Source of the DNA: Oceanobacillus jeddahensis
GTDB lineage: Bacteria; Bacillota; Bacilli; Bacillales; Amphibacillaceae
DNA: 64,000 nt
Assembly: GCF_000750635.1 (NCBI RefSeq)
Contig: NZ_CCDM010000001.1
Coordinates: 930,001-994,000, forward strand
Direction: 5' to 3'
Shown: one piece after another, positions 38,660 to 48,198 of the stretch
Position numbering within the stretch: position 1 is the first letter of the stretch
Layout: each line of letters starts with the position of its first letter
Translations under genes and position numbers: made by a program
The notes under the pieces: generated by a model
What the model was told of the DNA's origin: nothing
What the model saw: the letters and a program-made list of their open reading frames with translations, nothing else
Databases searched by the model: none

Positions 38660-38900
38660 GGGTGGTTTGATAAATAGGCGTATACATATATTCTATCTGT
38701 ACTTCATGATTAATTTTACTTTTTGTATAGTAGTTTTCTAACGTCTAAAAACTTGAGTGCGTTATAATAAGTTAATCTTAATTTTTTCTCATGTGTGTGA
38801 GGAGATTTTATATATGATAAAAGAGAGAAGGAATTAATGATATGCTCGTTCTCTCTTAAAATTTATAAAAGCATTTAAATATTTTATTTGATAAAGGAAT

Positions 38901-38940
38901 AAATAAGCAGCAAAACCCCAATGGTTTTCGCTGCTTATTT
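38901..38940 (+). terminator. Strong terminator
   Basis: AAATAAGCAGC (38901-38911) with GCTGCTTATTT (38930-38940), extended inside by AAAACC/GGTTTT; likely works in both directions. Confidence 0.75.
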
Positions 38941-39078
38941 TAATTGCGTTTCCTTCCCACAATGAACTTTTTGAAAGACTTGTCCATTTAATACGAAAAT
39001 TCAATTAGTACACTTTTTGCAGATACATAGTGAAAATGAATGTATTAATTCAAACGTTTATTTACTTTATAGTGGACT

Positions 39079-39106
39079 TATATCTTGAAAGTGCTTTCAA
39101 TATATA
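39079..39106. promoter_or_regulatory. Operator or cre-like dyad before the hexitol operon
   Basis: The core TGAAAGTGCTTTCA (39086-39099) is symmetric around TG, and the flanks extend the symmetry (TTATAT..ATATAA). It resembles a CcpA cre site (TGWAARCGYTTWCA) with one change at the central CG, and lies 28 bp before the dehydrogenase start codon. CcpA or a specific repressor could bind. Confidence 0.55.
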
Positions 39107-39126
39107 AGTTGATTGGAGGAAAGGAA

Positions 39127-39927
39127 ATGAGTAATTCATGGTTAGAGTTAGAAGATAAAGTTGCTATTGTAACAGGAGGAGCTTCCGGTATTGGTTCGCA
39201 AATTTCAGCAAGTTTGGTGAAGAATGGAGCAAAAGTTATTGTCTCGGATTTAAACGTTAAAACAGGCGAGCAAACAGATGGAACGTATTATATTCAGTGT
39301 GATGTAACAAATAAAGAAAGCGTTAACAGTATGGTTGAAAAAGTAGTAGATTTGTTCGGGAAAGTAGATATTTTGATTAATAATGCTGGAGTGAATCTAC
39401 CAAGACTTTTAGTTGATGCTCAAGGAGAACAACCAGAATATGAGTTAGACGAAAAAGATTTTGACTTTATGGTTAATGTAAATCAAAAAGGACCATTTCT
39501 ATGTGCGCAAGCAGCTACTAGGGAAATGATTAAAAGGAAGCAGGGCGTGATTATTAATATTACTTCCGAAGCAGGAATTGAAGGATCATTAGGGCAGAGT
39601 TGTTACTCAGCTACTAAAGGAGCTGTAAATGGTTTTACACGATCTTGGGCAAAAGAGCTTGGAAAGTTTAATATTCGCGTAGTAGGTGTAGCACCGGGAA
39701 TCAATGAAAAAACGGAGATGACAACAAAGGAATACAATGAAGCTTTAGCTTATACAAGGGGTACAACTGTAGAAGGTCTAAACACAGACTATAGTAAAAC
39801 AATACCTTTAGGAAGAGTCGGGGAATTAAATGAAATCAGTGATTTAGTTACTTATTTGGCTTCTGAACGTTCTAGTTATATAACTGGTACAACAGTAAAT
39901 ATCTCTGGCGGTAAATCTAGAGGATAA
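39127..39927 (+). CDS. SDR dehydrogenase, probable sorbitol-6-phosphate 2-dehydrogenase
   Basis: 266 residues from ATG 39127 (GGAGGAAAGGA upstream). Rossmann motif VTGGASGIGSQI (~15-26), NNAGV, and catalytic Ser-Tyr-Lys in NITSEAG and CYSATKG. In family terms it fits the sorbitol-6-phosphate dehydrogenases (SorF/SrlD type), oxidising the PTS-imported hexitol phosphate, normally to fructose-6-phosphate with NAD. It is the first gene before the PRD activator and PTS genes. Because hexulose-phosphate enzymes are attached to this operon, the true hexitol may not be sorbitol. Confidence 0.8.
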   Translation: MSNSWLELEDKVAIVTGGASGIGSQISASLVKNGAKVIVSDLNVKTGEQTDGTYYIQCDVTNKESVNSMVEKVVDLFGKVDILINNAGVNLPRLLVDAQGEQPEYELDEKDFDFMVNVNQKGPFLCAQAATREMIKRKQGVIINITSEAGIEGSLGQSCYSATKGAVNGFTRSWAKELGKFNIRVVGVAPGINEKTEMTTKEYNEALAYTRGTTVEGLNTDYSKTIPLGRVGELNEISDLVTYLASERSSYITGTTVNISGGKSRG

Positions 39928-40065
39928 AACTATTCACTATGATAGTTAATCTCTTTTATAAGTTTGAATAAGATTATCGTTTGAAGATATTTACTTTAAA
40001 GTAACGATGAGGATGACTTCATTAACGATTACTTAGTATAACTTATAAGAGGAGATGTATTATAG

Positions 40066-42000
40066 ATGGCAATGTTATTTGATAATGATAAAGCGGTCCA
40101 AATTTTACATGAATGCATGAAAAGAAAGTATATATCTCTTGAAGATTTAGCAACCAAGCTAAGTGTAAGTACCCGAACAATAAGAAATTATATCAAACAG
40201 CTAAATAGCGATTTAAACAGTGTTGCTTATATAGAGAATATACGGGGTAAAGGTTATCGTTTGTTTGTTGATGATAAAAAATACTTTCAAAATATAATAA
40301 ACCAGATCCATGAAGAAAGGAAGAACCATGATTCTTTCCAAAAAAGAATAGCTATTATCATTGGCAATCTAATGAATGAAAATAAAAAGAATACATTAGA
40401 TGAATTAGCCTTTGAGATGAACATTGGACGAACCACTCTTGTTAATGATTTAAAAAAGGCTGCTGTGGTATTGGATACTTATCAATTAAAAATCATAGGG
40501 AAACAGAATAATGGGATGTATTTAGTTGGGGAAGAGCAATCTATTCGTTTTTTTATTCTGGAGCATATTTACGAATTCTTATATGGTAGATATTCTCTTG
40601 ATCCAGATATTGAAGAAGCTATATTATCTATTGCTTATAATCATGATTTTGATAAGGAATCAACTGAACTTTTAATGAAATCGGTAACAATTTTACTTGA
40701 TAGAGTGATAAATAATTATTTGATTGAAAATATTGATGAAAAATTTACAAAGCTTATGCATACCAATGATTTTCAGATAGCAAGTAAGATTAAACAAGTT
40801 ATTGAAAAATTGTTACCAATTGAAATTCCATCAAAAGAGATTCTGTTTATTACCATTCCAATAGCTACCCGACGGACACCAACGCGGACAAGTTCCATGA
40901 TTGATATTCAAATAACGCCTAAAGTACAAAAGATATTAGACATTATAATGGAAAAAATGTCATATGAACTTAATATTGTCTTGGATAATGAAGAATTTCT
41001 ACATGATTTCACTTATCATATGACATTGATGCTAAATCGTATCATATTTGGCATTCATATCAAAAATCCAATAATCAATGAAGTAAAACAGAAATATCCA
41101 TTGTCTTATAAAATGGCTGAAATCACGGGAAAAGCAATTGAGGAAGAATTTGATGTAACAGTTTCTGAAGATGAACTCGGTTATCTTTCTTTTCATTATG
41201 GTGTATATCTAGATGAACATGATGTACAAATTAGGAATTTAAATAAAGTTGCTATTGTATGTGAGACGGGAAGAGGTACAGCTAAACTAATTTCTATTCA
41301 GCTAAAAAGAATCCTTAGTTCGAAAACAAAAGTAGATTTATATTCTCATTTAGATGCATCAGCAATTAATTTATCAAAGTATGGTGTCGTTTTTACTACC
41401 ATGCCTCTTCCCTTCGCATTACAGATACCTGTAATTGAAATTAGTGAAATTTTTGATGAAAGCAGAGTAAGAAAACAAATAGAAGAAGCTATTTATTTAA
41501 ATGGAGCAAGAGCAAAAGAGGACGAAAATTTAAAATTAAATTGTTCTTTACTAGGCACATTACTTCACAAAGATAAACTTTTTTATCTATCTAGTAAAAA
41601 AGGATACATGGAAAATATGAATGACATGGCAAATTATTTAATAAACGAAGAATTTGTTGATGAAGGCTTTGTTGATCGTCTAAATGAAAGAGAAAAGAAG
41701 TCTACGATGGTATTTGATCGTTTAATTGCTTTTCCTCATACGGTTCATTATCAATCAAATAAAGTTGTGCTTTCCCTTGGTGTAATAGATGCACCGGTTA
41801 AGACACGAACAGGAAAAAAAGTTCAATTAATTTTTATGTTAGGTTTACCAGAAATGAAAGCGTATGACGCCTCATTACTCGTACCTATTTACGACGAAAT
41901 GTTAAAGATATCAAGCAATGAACAAGAAGTATTAAAAATTGCTAAGACCAAATCTTATGAAGATCTACTTGCCGTTTTAGATAATTCATCGTTTTCATGA
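40066..42000 (+). CDS. PRD-containing PTS transcriptional activator (BglG/MtlR type)
   Basis: 644 residues. Two N-terminal helix-turn-helix units (EDLATKLSVSTRTIRNYIKQLN ~25-46; LDELAFEMNIGRTTLVNDLKKA ~109-130), two PTS regulation domains (~190-400), an EIIB-like domain with its cysteine in VAIVCETGRGTAK (~399), and a C-terminal EIIA-like domain with a histidine in LIAFPHTVHYQS (~558). Such activators are switched by phosphorylation from HPr and the cognate EII. It lies inside the hexitol operon and should activate it when substrate is present. Confidence 0.88.
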   Translation: MAMLFDNDKAVQILHECMKRKYISLEDLATKLSVSTRTIRNYIKQLNSDLNSVAYIENIRGKGYRLFVDDKKYFQNIINQIHEERKNHDSFQKRIAIIIGNLMNENKKNTLDELAFEMNIGRTTLVNDLKKAAVVLDTYQLKIIGKQNNGMYLVGEEQSIRFFILEHIYEFLYGRYSLDPDIEEAILSIAYNHDFDKESTELLMKSVTILLDRVINNYLIENIDEKFTKLMHTNDFQIASKIKQVIEKLLPIEIPSKEILFITIPIATRRTPTRTSSMIDIQITPKVQKILDIIMEKMSYELNIVLDNEEFLHDFTYHMTLMLNRIIFGIHIKNPIINEVKQKYPLSYKMAEITGKAIEEEFDVTVSEDELGYLSFHYGVYLDEHDVQIRNLNKVAIVCETGRGTAKLISIQLKRILSSKTKVDLYSHLDASAINLSKYGVVFTTMPLPFALQIPVIEISEIFDESRVRKQIEEAIYLNGARAKEDENLKLNCSLLGTLLHKDKLFYLSSKKGYMENMNDMANYLINEEFVDEGFVDRLNEREKKSTMVFDRLIAFPHTVHYQSNKVVLSLGVIDAPVKTRTGKKVQLIFMLGLPEMKAYDASLLVPIYDEMLKISSNEQEVLKIAKTKSYEDLLAVLDNSSFS

Positions 42001-42059
42001 ATTTATAATTGATGCATAGCTTTGTACGTATTTTAAATGAAGAAATGAGGAAATAGCTT

Positions 42060-42533
42060 ATGTTTTTCATTATTTTAATCATTATTTTGGCAGTAGGCTT
42101 TGTCATCCAATATTTATTTGGATTTGTACAAATCAAACATTTTACAAAGCACTATACCGAGCTTAGGGAAAAAGGCAGAGTAGCAATTGGTAGACGCCCC
42201 GCAATTATCCGGTCGGGCACGCTCGTTTTATTTCAATTAAATAATAAAAATGAAATTGAAGAAGCACGATATCTGCAAGGAGTCACAGTATTTTCACGTT
42301 TTAAAAGTTTAAAAGGGTTGGAAGGAAAGAAAATCAATAAGCTTCGTAAAGAAGACTTTATGGCCTACAATAAATTACTAAAAAGAGCAATTATCGATGC
42401 GCAACATACGTTTAATATTGTTCAAGCAGGAGGAGAAGTGGAACGAATTCCGTCTCCGATGATGAAAGTAGTGAAGAGGGTAAATCAAATGTTTACAAAG
42501 AAAGGGGTAAAGAAACATGGATTTTATAGTTAA
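42060..42533 (+). CDS. gutM: Glucitol operon activator-like protein GutM
   Basis: 157 residues. An N-terminal membrane helix (FFIILIIILAVGFVIQYLFGF) and a soluble part with HYTELREKGRVAIGRRPAIIRSGTLVLF, the GutM/SrlM signature. GutM accompanies glucitol PTS genes and acts as an accessory activator in E. coli. It overlaps the next gene by 17 nt, as expected within this operon. Confidence 0.85.
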   Translation: MFFIILIIILAVGFVIQYLFGFVQIKHFTKHYTELREKGRVAIGRRPAIIRSGTLVLFQLNNKNEIEEARYLQGVTVFSRFKSLKGLEGKKINKLRKEDFMAYNKLLKRAIIDAQHTFNIVQAGGEVERIPSPMMKVVKRVNQMFTKKGVKKHGFYS

Positions 42534-43068
42534 AGTAGCAGAAGGATTTATTAACTTGTTTCAAACTGGAGCAGATACATTTATTGACTGGATGGGTTCG
42601 ATTGTCCCCTTAGTACTTATGCTGCTCATTGCAATGAATACGATTATTCAATTAATTGGAGAAGATCGTATTAATAAAATTGCTCAAAAATCATCAGGAA
42701 ATCCATTACTAAGATATATGATTCTCCCGTTTCTAGGATCTTTTATGTTAGCAAATCCAATGGTGCACTCTCTTGGCAGATTTTTACCTGAAAAATATAA
42801 GCCAAGCTACTATGCTGCTGCTGGACAGTTTGCTCATACAAGTAATGGAATTTTTCCACATATTAACCCGGCAGAGCTATTTATTTTCTTAGGGATTGCA
42901 AATGGGATTCAACAATTAGGATTACCGATGACAGATTTGGCAGTCCGTTATTTACTAGTAGGTCTAGTAATGAACTTTGTCGGTGGTTGGATTACGGACT
43001 TTACAACAAGCTATGTAGAAAAGCAGCAAAAAGTAAAATTAAGCAAAAAAGTTCATATAGAAGGGTAG
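42517..43068 (+). CDS. srlA: PTS glucitol/sorbitol permease EIIC
   Basis: 183 residues with several membrane segments and the family's FINLFQTGADTFIDWMGSIVPLV opening, followed by ILPFLGSFMLANPMVHSLGRFLPE and the YYAAAGQFAHTSNGIFPHINPAELFIFLG block typical of SrlA. Forms the membrane channel with the C-terminal part of EIIB. RBS AAAGGGG lies within gutM. Confidence 0.9.
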   Translation: MDFIVKVAEGFINLFQTGADTFIDWMGSIVPLVLMLLIAMNTIIQLIGEDRINKIAQKSSGNPLLRYMILPFLGSFMLANPMVHSLGRFLPEKYKPSYYAAAGQFAHTSNGIFPHINPAELFIFLGIANGIQQLGLPMTDLAVRYLLVGLVMNFVGGWITDFTTSYVEKQQKVKLSKKVHIEG

Positions 43069-43077
43069 GTGTAGACG

Positions 43078-44109
43078 ATGAGTAAAAAAGTAAAAGTTGT
43101 TAAGGGCCCTGGTGGATTTGGAGGTCCACTTGTACTTGGTGTCAATGGAAAGAAAGACAAATTAGTGTATGTAACAGCTGCATATAAACCTGCCATTGTA
43201 GATAAGCTATGTGAAATTACTGGAGCTTCACCAGTAAATGGATTTGAAACATCAGTACCAGAAGATGAAATTATGGTAGCCATTGTTGATTGTGGAGGTA
43301 CTTTACGCTGCGGTATTTATCCACAAAAAAGAATTCCAACAATTAATATTATGGCTACAGGAAAAAGTGGCCCTTTAAGGCAATATATTACGGAAGATAT
43401 TTATGTATCTAATGTAGATGTTGATCAAATAAGTGTTGCTGAAGAAGATGAAGAGAAGAATGTAGTAGATGAAGAAGCTTTCAGTCGCCCTTCTAACGAA
43501 TCAGAAGAGGAAGAAGAGAAGCAGTCAACCTATTCTAAAGACAAAAAAATTATGGAGACAAAAGCAGAGCAAGATAAACAGAGCCTGCTTACAAAGATTG
43601 GACTAGGAGCAGGGAAAGTAATTAATACATTCTATCAAGCAGCTCGAGATGCAGTAGAAACCATGCTGCATACGATCCTTCCTTTCATGGGATTTGTAGC
43701 TTTGCTAATTGGTATTATACAAGGATCTGGAATTGGCGATTTATTTGCAGATATCATGTCTCCTTTAGCAGGTAATATCTGGGGATTGATGGTTATTGGT
43801 TTTATTTGTTCCCTCCCTTTTCTAAGCCCATTGCTTGGACCTGGTGCGGTAATTGGACAAGTATTAGGAACCTTAATTGGCGTTGAGATTAGTAGAGGGA
43901 ATGTTCCACCTAATTTAGCTTTACCTGCATTATTTGCAATAAATACACAAAATGGCTGTGATTTTATTCCGGTTGGTTTAGGGTTAGCGGAAGCAGAAAC
44001 AAAAACCATTGAGGTAGGCGTACCATCTGTCTTATATTCCAGGTTTTTAAATGGTGTACCAAGGGTATTTGTTGCCTGGCTAGCAAGCTTTGGATTATAT
44101 CAATCATAA
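43078..44109 (+). CDS. srlE: PTS glucitol/sorbitol EIIB(C) component
   Basis: 343 residues. The N-terminal EIIB part has VKVVKGPGGFGGPLVLG and the phosphorylated cysteine probably in IVDCGGTLRCGIYPQ. An acidic linker with repeated Glu (~125-150) leads to a membrane part with TILPFMGFVALLIGIIQGSGIGD and the AINTQNGCDFIPVGLGLAEAE block. Accepts phosphate from EIIA and passes it to the hexitol during transport. Nine bases separate it from srlA; 148 bp follow before the EIIA start. Confidence 0.9.
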   Translation: MSKKVKVVKGPGGFGGPLVLGVNGKKDKLVYVTAAYKPAIVDKLCEITGASPVNGFETSVPEDEIMVAIVDCGGTLRCGIYPQKRIPTINIMATGKSGPLRQYITEDIYVSNVDVDQISVAEEDEEKNVVDEEAFSRPSNESEEEEEKQSTYSKDKKIMETKAEQDKQSLLTKIGLGAGKVINTFYQAARDAVETMLHTILPFMGFVALLIGIIQGSGIGDLFADIMSPLAGNIWGLMVIGFICSLPFLSPLLGPGAVIGQVLGTLIGVEISRGNVPPNLALPALFAINTQNGCDFIPVGLGLAEAETKTIEVGVPSVLYSRFLNGVPRVFVAWLASFGLYQS

Positions 44110-44218
44110 TTAGTTAAGTAAAGGATACGAAATAATTTATTTAAACAACTCAGATCAAGGGAATATAAAAGTATTTAGTGATATAAATATATCATTCCCT
44201 ACGCATACTTTGTTGGAT

Positions 44219-44257
44219 GGAGGTGGAAGACATAGTTTAAAAATCTATGTCGTTAAT
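44219..44257 (+). promoter_or_regulatory. Shine-Dalgarno separated from the EIIA start by a hairpin
   Basis: GGAGGTGG (44219-44226) is a near-perfect ribosome site but lies 31 nt before ATG 44258. Between them GACATAG (44229-44235) and CTATGTC (44245-44251) form a 7-bp hairpin. With the hairpin folded, the effective spacer is about 8 nt. It may gate translation. Confidence 0.5.
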
Positions 44258-44623
44258 ATGGAAGTGATCTATCAAACTGTTATTAAAGACACAGGAACAA
44301 ACGCAAATGAGTTTTTAGAAGAAAAGATGGTGATTCTTTTTGGTGAGGAAGCACCAGATGATTTAAAAGACTTTTGTTATATTGTTAATGTTTCACCTGT
44401 AAAAGGAGAAATTAAAGCAGGACAATCTATTTACATTAATGAGGAGAAGTTTAACATTACATCCGTAGGCACTATTGTTAAACAAAATTTAGAAAGTCTT
44501 GGACATATTACAATAAGATTTGATGGTTCTGAAGTACCTGAATTATCGGGAACTTTATATTTAGAATCAAAAAATATTCCATCCCTGGGTACCGGTACAC
44601 AAATTAAGATTATTGCTGACTAA
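44258..44623 (+). CDS. srlB: PTS glucitol/sorbitol EIIA component
   Basis: 121 residues from ATG 44258 match the usual length: MEVIYQTVIKDTGTNANEFLEEKMVILFGEEAP onward, with IVNVSPVKGEIKAGQSIYI and HITIRFDGSEVPELSGTLYLE. The frame is open upstream to 44114 (with TTG at 44210), but those residues are outside the family. EIIA takes phosphate from HPr and hands it to EIIB. Translation probably begins through the hairpin-spaced ribosome site. Confidence 0.85.
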   Translation: MEVIYQTVIKDTGTNANEFLEEKMVILFGEEAPDDLKDFCYIVNVSPVKGEIKAGQSIYINEEKFNITSVGTIVKQNLESLGHITIRFDGSEVPELSGTLYLESKNIPSLGTGTQIKIIAD

Positions 44624-44691
44624 TCAAGTTATCCATAACCATATATTTATATTGCAAATATGAGTAATCATAGAATATTAAGGAGATATAT

Positions 44692-45327
44692 ATGACAAAA
44701 TTACAATTAGCCTTAGATGATATTTCGATAGAACATGCAGTAGAGTTACTTGAAAAGGTGGAGGGATACATAGATATTGTAGAAGTAGGCACCCCATTTT
44801 TGATGCAATATGGTCTTCAGACTGTAAGAGAGATTAAATCTAAATTTTTCAAATTAGAGGTTTTGTGCGATGCAAAAATCATGGATGCTGGGGGTTATGA
44901 AGCAGAAATAGTATATGAGGCTGGAGCAGATTATGTAACGGTATTAGGAGTTACTGATGATTTAACGATTAAAGAATGTATTGTAAAAGCACGGGAATAC
45001 AATAAAAAGGTAATGGTCGACATGATTTGTGTCCCAGATTTAAAGTTACGATTACAGACACTTGAATCTTTAAATGTGGATGCTATTGCTATTCACACAG
45101 GAGTAGATCAACAAGCTATAGGTAGAACACCATTGGATGATTTAAAAGAAATAAGTGAATATGTAAAAGAAACCCCCATTGCAGTTGCTGGTGGTATTAA
45201 TCCCAAAACGATCAATGCGTATATGCACTATCAACCAGAAATTGTTATTGTTGGTGGTGGAATAGTGAATGCAGAAGACCCAGCCACAGCAGCTAAAGAA
45301 ATTTCTCGATCGATAAAAGGAGAATAA
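44692..45327 (+). CDS. hxlA: 3-hexulose-6-phosphate synthase
   Basis: 211 residues, orotidine decarboxylase-like barrel: LQLALDDISIEHAVELLEKV, VEVGTPFLMQYGLQTV, CDAKIMDAGGYEAEIVYEAGADYVTVLG, IAIHTGVDQQAIGRTPLDDL, PIAVAGGINPKTI. The known reaction condenses formaldehyde with ribulose-5-phosphate to D-arabino-3-hexulose-6-phosphate, or runs in reverse. Three bases before the hxlB gene, so the pair is co-translated. Its presence at the end of a hexitol PTS operon is unusual. Confidence 0.9.
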   Translation: MTKLQLALDDISIEHAVELLEKVEGYIDIVEVGTPFLMQYGLQTVREIKSKFFKLEVLCDAKIMDAGGYEAEIVYEAGADYVTVLGVTDDLTIKECIVKAREYNKKVMVDMICVPDLKLRLQTLESLNVDAIAIHTGVDQQAIGRTPLDDLKEISEYVKETPIAVAGGINPKTINAYMHYQPEIVIVGGGIVNAEDPATAAKEISRSIKGE

Positions 45328-45330
45328 ATA

Positions 45331-45894
45331 ATGAGTATAAAAGAAAACACAAAAATTATTATTAAAGAATTATTGCATAATACACAATATCAAAATGATG
45401 AGGAATTAAATGAATTAATGACTGCTGTTAAAGAAGCTAATCATATTTTTCTGGCTGGATCTGGAAGATCAGGAATTGCGATTAGGGGTTTTGCAAACCG
45501 GTTATTACATCTTGGGTTTTCAGTCAGTGTAGTCGGAGATGTAACAAATCCTCATACACAAGCAGGAGATTTATTAATGATTGGTTCTGGTTCAGGAGAG
45601 ACAGATAGTTTAGTATCTATGTCAAAAAAAGCAAAGGAAAATGGTGTGAAAATTGCACTGATTACTATGGATAGTAAATCGACCATTTCACAATTAGCCG
45701 ATGTGACAGTTATTCTTCCTGGTGTTTCTCCAAAATTAAAGAATGCAGGGATTGATATATCTTCCATACAGCCGGGAGGAAGCGCTTTTGAGCAGATTTC
45801 TTTTCTAACCTACGATGCCATTATTCTAGAATTGATGAAAGAGTATAAGGAAACGACAGGTTCTATGTTTGAAAGACATGCTGATTTAGAATAG
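45331..45894 (+). CDS. hxlB: 6-phospho-3-hexuloisomerase
   Basis: 187 residues, one SIS domain: FLAGSGRSGIAIRGFANRLLHLGFSVSVVGD, LMIGSGSGETDSLVSMSKKAKENGVKIALIT and a C-terminal SAFEQISFLTYDAIILELM. Interconverts 3-hexulose-6-phosphate and fructose-6-phosphate. Together with the synthase it links the imported hexitol phosphate to ribulose-5-phosphate. Followed by a strong terminator. Confidence 0.9.
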   Translation: MSIKENTKIIIKELLHNTQYQNDEELNELMTAVKEANHIFLAGSGRSGIAIRGFANRLLHLGFSVSVVGDVTNPHTQAGDLLMIGSGSGETDSLVSMSKKAKENGVKIALITMDSKSTISQLADVTVILPGVSPKLKNAGIDISSIQPGGSAFEQISFLTYDAIILELMKEYKETTGSMFERHADLE

Positions 45895-46270
45895 TATGGG
45901 CAAATTCATTATGGTATAGCAAAAAAATAATTGTTTTCTTAAAATAAGAATAAAGTTAATATATGAAATGTAGAAGCGTGGTATCTTCATCAATTCATGA
46001 TAAAGATACCACGCTTTTTTATATTTTTGAGCCTTCTGTTATGCGAAAGCGAAAAACTTTCACTGTGAGATAAAAAAGCTCCTTCAATGGCAAGATAAAA
46101 TTGTTTTCTTGACCACAACATAGTAAAAAAATCTATGGTACTATACATGCAAGTAACGTGTTATGTTAGATGGCTGCTGCACAATCGCTTATTGAATTAT
46201 ACAACAGCCCGGTTTGAAGTTCTTAAAAATCATCTAATCATTTACAAAAAGTTTTAATTTTGCAATAAAA
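45895..46270. other. Gap between the hexitol operon and the minus-strand REase-ATPase gene
   Basis: Holds the terminator at 45976-46020 and, near 46170-46215, a GGCTG/CAGCC arm pair. The rest shows no coding sequence. Confidence 0.5.
45976..46020 (+). terminator. Strong rho-independent terminator of the hexitol operon
   Basis: GCGTGGTATCTT (45976-45987) pairs perfectly with AAGATACCACGC (46003-46014), followed by six T. Confidence 0.9.
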
Positions 46271-48198
46271 TTATAATAAAGGGCGACCTAATATAGTATC
46301 TAATGTTTCAGTGTATTCCATGCTTTTTTTATCAATATTATATTCTTCTTGGTCGTCATCATTATCTATGGTATTGAAAAAATCCTTGGCTACGTCAAAA
46401 ACCTGAGAATCAAAATCAGAGAAATCTAAATCATCCTCATCAATATAATTATTAAAAAAAGAAAATCTTAATTCTTTAAACAAATGCTCCTGATAATTTT
46501 CAACTATTTCCTCAGTAACAGATTCGACTTCATCTTCAATGCTTATTGAATCCACTAAATCTAAAAAGCTATCTGCGTCTTCAAAGCTGTCTATTTTACT
46601 TTGTAACTGTTCTTTTTTATAGTTTGAAATTTGTGCAAATAAATTTAATCCGGTTTTTTCTTCAGAGAAATTAATGAGTTCATTTTGAGACAGTCCTTCA
46701 TTATAAAAGTCTAATAATAATAGGTCTAAATTTTTCGCTATATTATCTATATCAACGTCTTGGAATATGTTGTTTATTAATAACCTATTTGAAGAAGAAA
46801 ATAATAACTCATTTAAAAAGATGGATTGTGCAGTTTTATTATTAGAATCGTAAAGGGATTCAATTAAACTATCCCAGTGGGATGATAAGAACAGAGGTGG
46901 GGCATCATTATGATATTCACCTTTAAATATATATAATAGATCTCTATATTCTTTCTCACTGATAAACATGTTATTTTCTTTAAAAATTAAATTCAATTTC
47001 TCACCGGAATAAGAATATTTGTCATAGTAATAATCGAAATTATTTTTAATTCTCCGATACAAGCCTACTCCACCTTCTATTTTTAAAATTTGCGCCAAAT
47101 ATTTTGTTTCATTAGCTATTTTATTGAACGCAGGTTTTAATCCAGATTTTTTTGTTGATAAGTAATCTATAATTGAAGGATTGGCAAAATTTATAGTTTC
47201 ATTTTCAAATGTTTCATCATTTCTAATAACAATCCAGGAATCTTCTAAATCTTCTTCAATTTGCTTCAGGTCATATGCTTTATCCATTTTCAAAAGATTA
47301 AAAGCGTCTTCTAACTGGCTCAATTTTACTGGATAATTTTCAAAACAATATAAACTCAATAAAAAGTATTGAGCTCCATTCGATAACTTTCTAAAAAGTT
47401 CATCATAAATTCTAGAGGGGTTATGTAAAGAATTAATACAGTACTCATAGTAATTACCTGAACTTTCTACAGATTTGCTTGCTATTAGACTAATTAATCT
47501 AGGATTGAAATTCTGATGTTTTATAATTTTGAGATAGTTTTCATTTTCAATGATATCTTTATATTTTTCATTCATTATTATTTTTTCATCGAGATTTTTA
47601 GTACTAAATACTTTTTCTATATTTTTTCGAAAAATGTAAGCTTTTTCTATATCGGTATAATTAGACATGTTTATAGTTATTTTTTCTTCTTTTTTTCCAT
47701 CTAGGAACTCTCTAAATTCTAAGTTGTCACCTTTTGCTGTATTTATAATTTGAGTACGTGAATTCAATATTACATATAAATTTTCAGAGTAACGTAAAAT
47801 AGAGTATAGATTTCGCAACTTTTTTATTTGTTGTTCAGAGGCATCGAGAGTATTTCTGCCCAAAAAATCATCAAATATTACAAGTAATTTTTTTGATTTT
47901 TCATCTCTATAAATCTTATTGAATAAATCTATAACTTCTTGTACTTCAGCAATACTTCTCTCGAGAATTAAATATTTACTATCTTTTCTACTTGTAAAAA
48001 GATTACCTAGCATTTTACAAGTTGTTGTCTTTCCAACACCTGGGTTTCCAGTAAGAATAACTAACCGATATTTATCTATAGTTTCATATGCATTATACAA
48101 AACTGCAGTTTCTGTATAATATTGTGCGTCAAAGTCTAAAAAATAGTTCTTAGACTCTCTTTCAATATATTCTTTGTTACAATTTTCTAGCTGTTCAA
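46271..48198 (-). CDS. nSTAND-like NTPase half of a two-frame REase-ATPase gene
   Basis: The continuous frame runs from the slippery site (KKLIEQLENCNKEYIERESKNYF...) through YRLVILTGNPGVGKTTTCKML (Walker A) and KLLVIFDDFLGR (Walker B, ~residue 75 of the ATPase ORF) to 46271. The rest is helical and acidic. Walker motifs followed by a helical effector or sensor region fit STAND-type NTPases (nSTAND3-like), which often carry restriction-endonuclease domains and act in defence. The only in-frame start, TTG 48100, has no ribosome site and would discard conserved linker sequence, so the protein is best read as the continuation of the upstream endonuclease ORF, reached by a -1 shift, or as a frameshifted gene. 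Confidence 0.75.

Larger units (their letters stand above)
38660..39126. other. Gap with terminator and hexitol-operon control region
   Basis: Holds a weak stem-loop (AAGAGAGAA 38821-38829 / TTCTCTCTT 38849-38857) overlapping an apparent 7-codon frame with a good ribosome site, the strong terminator at 38901-38940, and the operator-like dyad at 39079-39106. Confidence 0.5.

Noticed and set aside
46271..48100. TTG 48100 as a real start of the ATPase
   Set aside because: No ribosome site, and the same frame continues upstream to the end of the endonuclease gene with sensible linker sequence.
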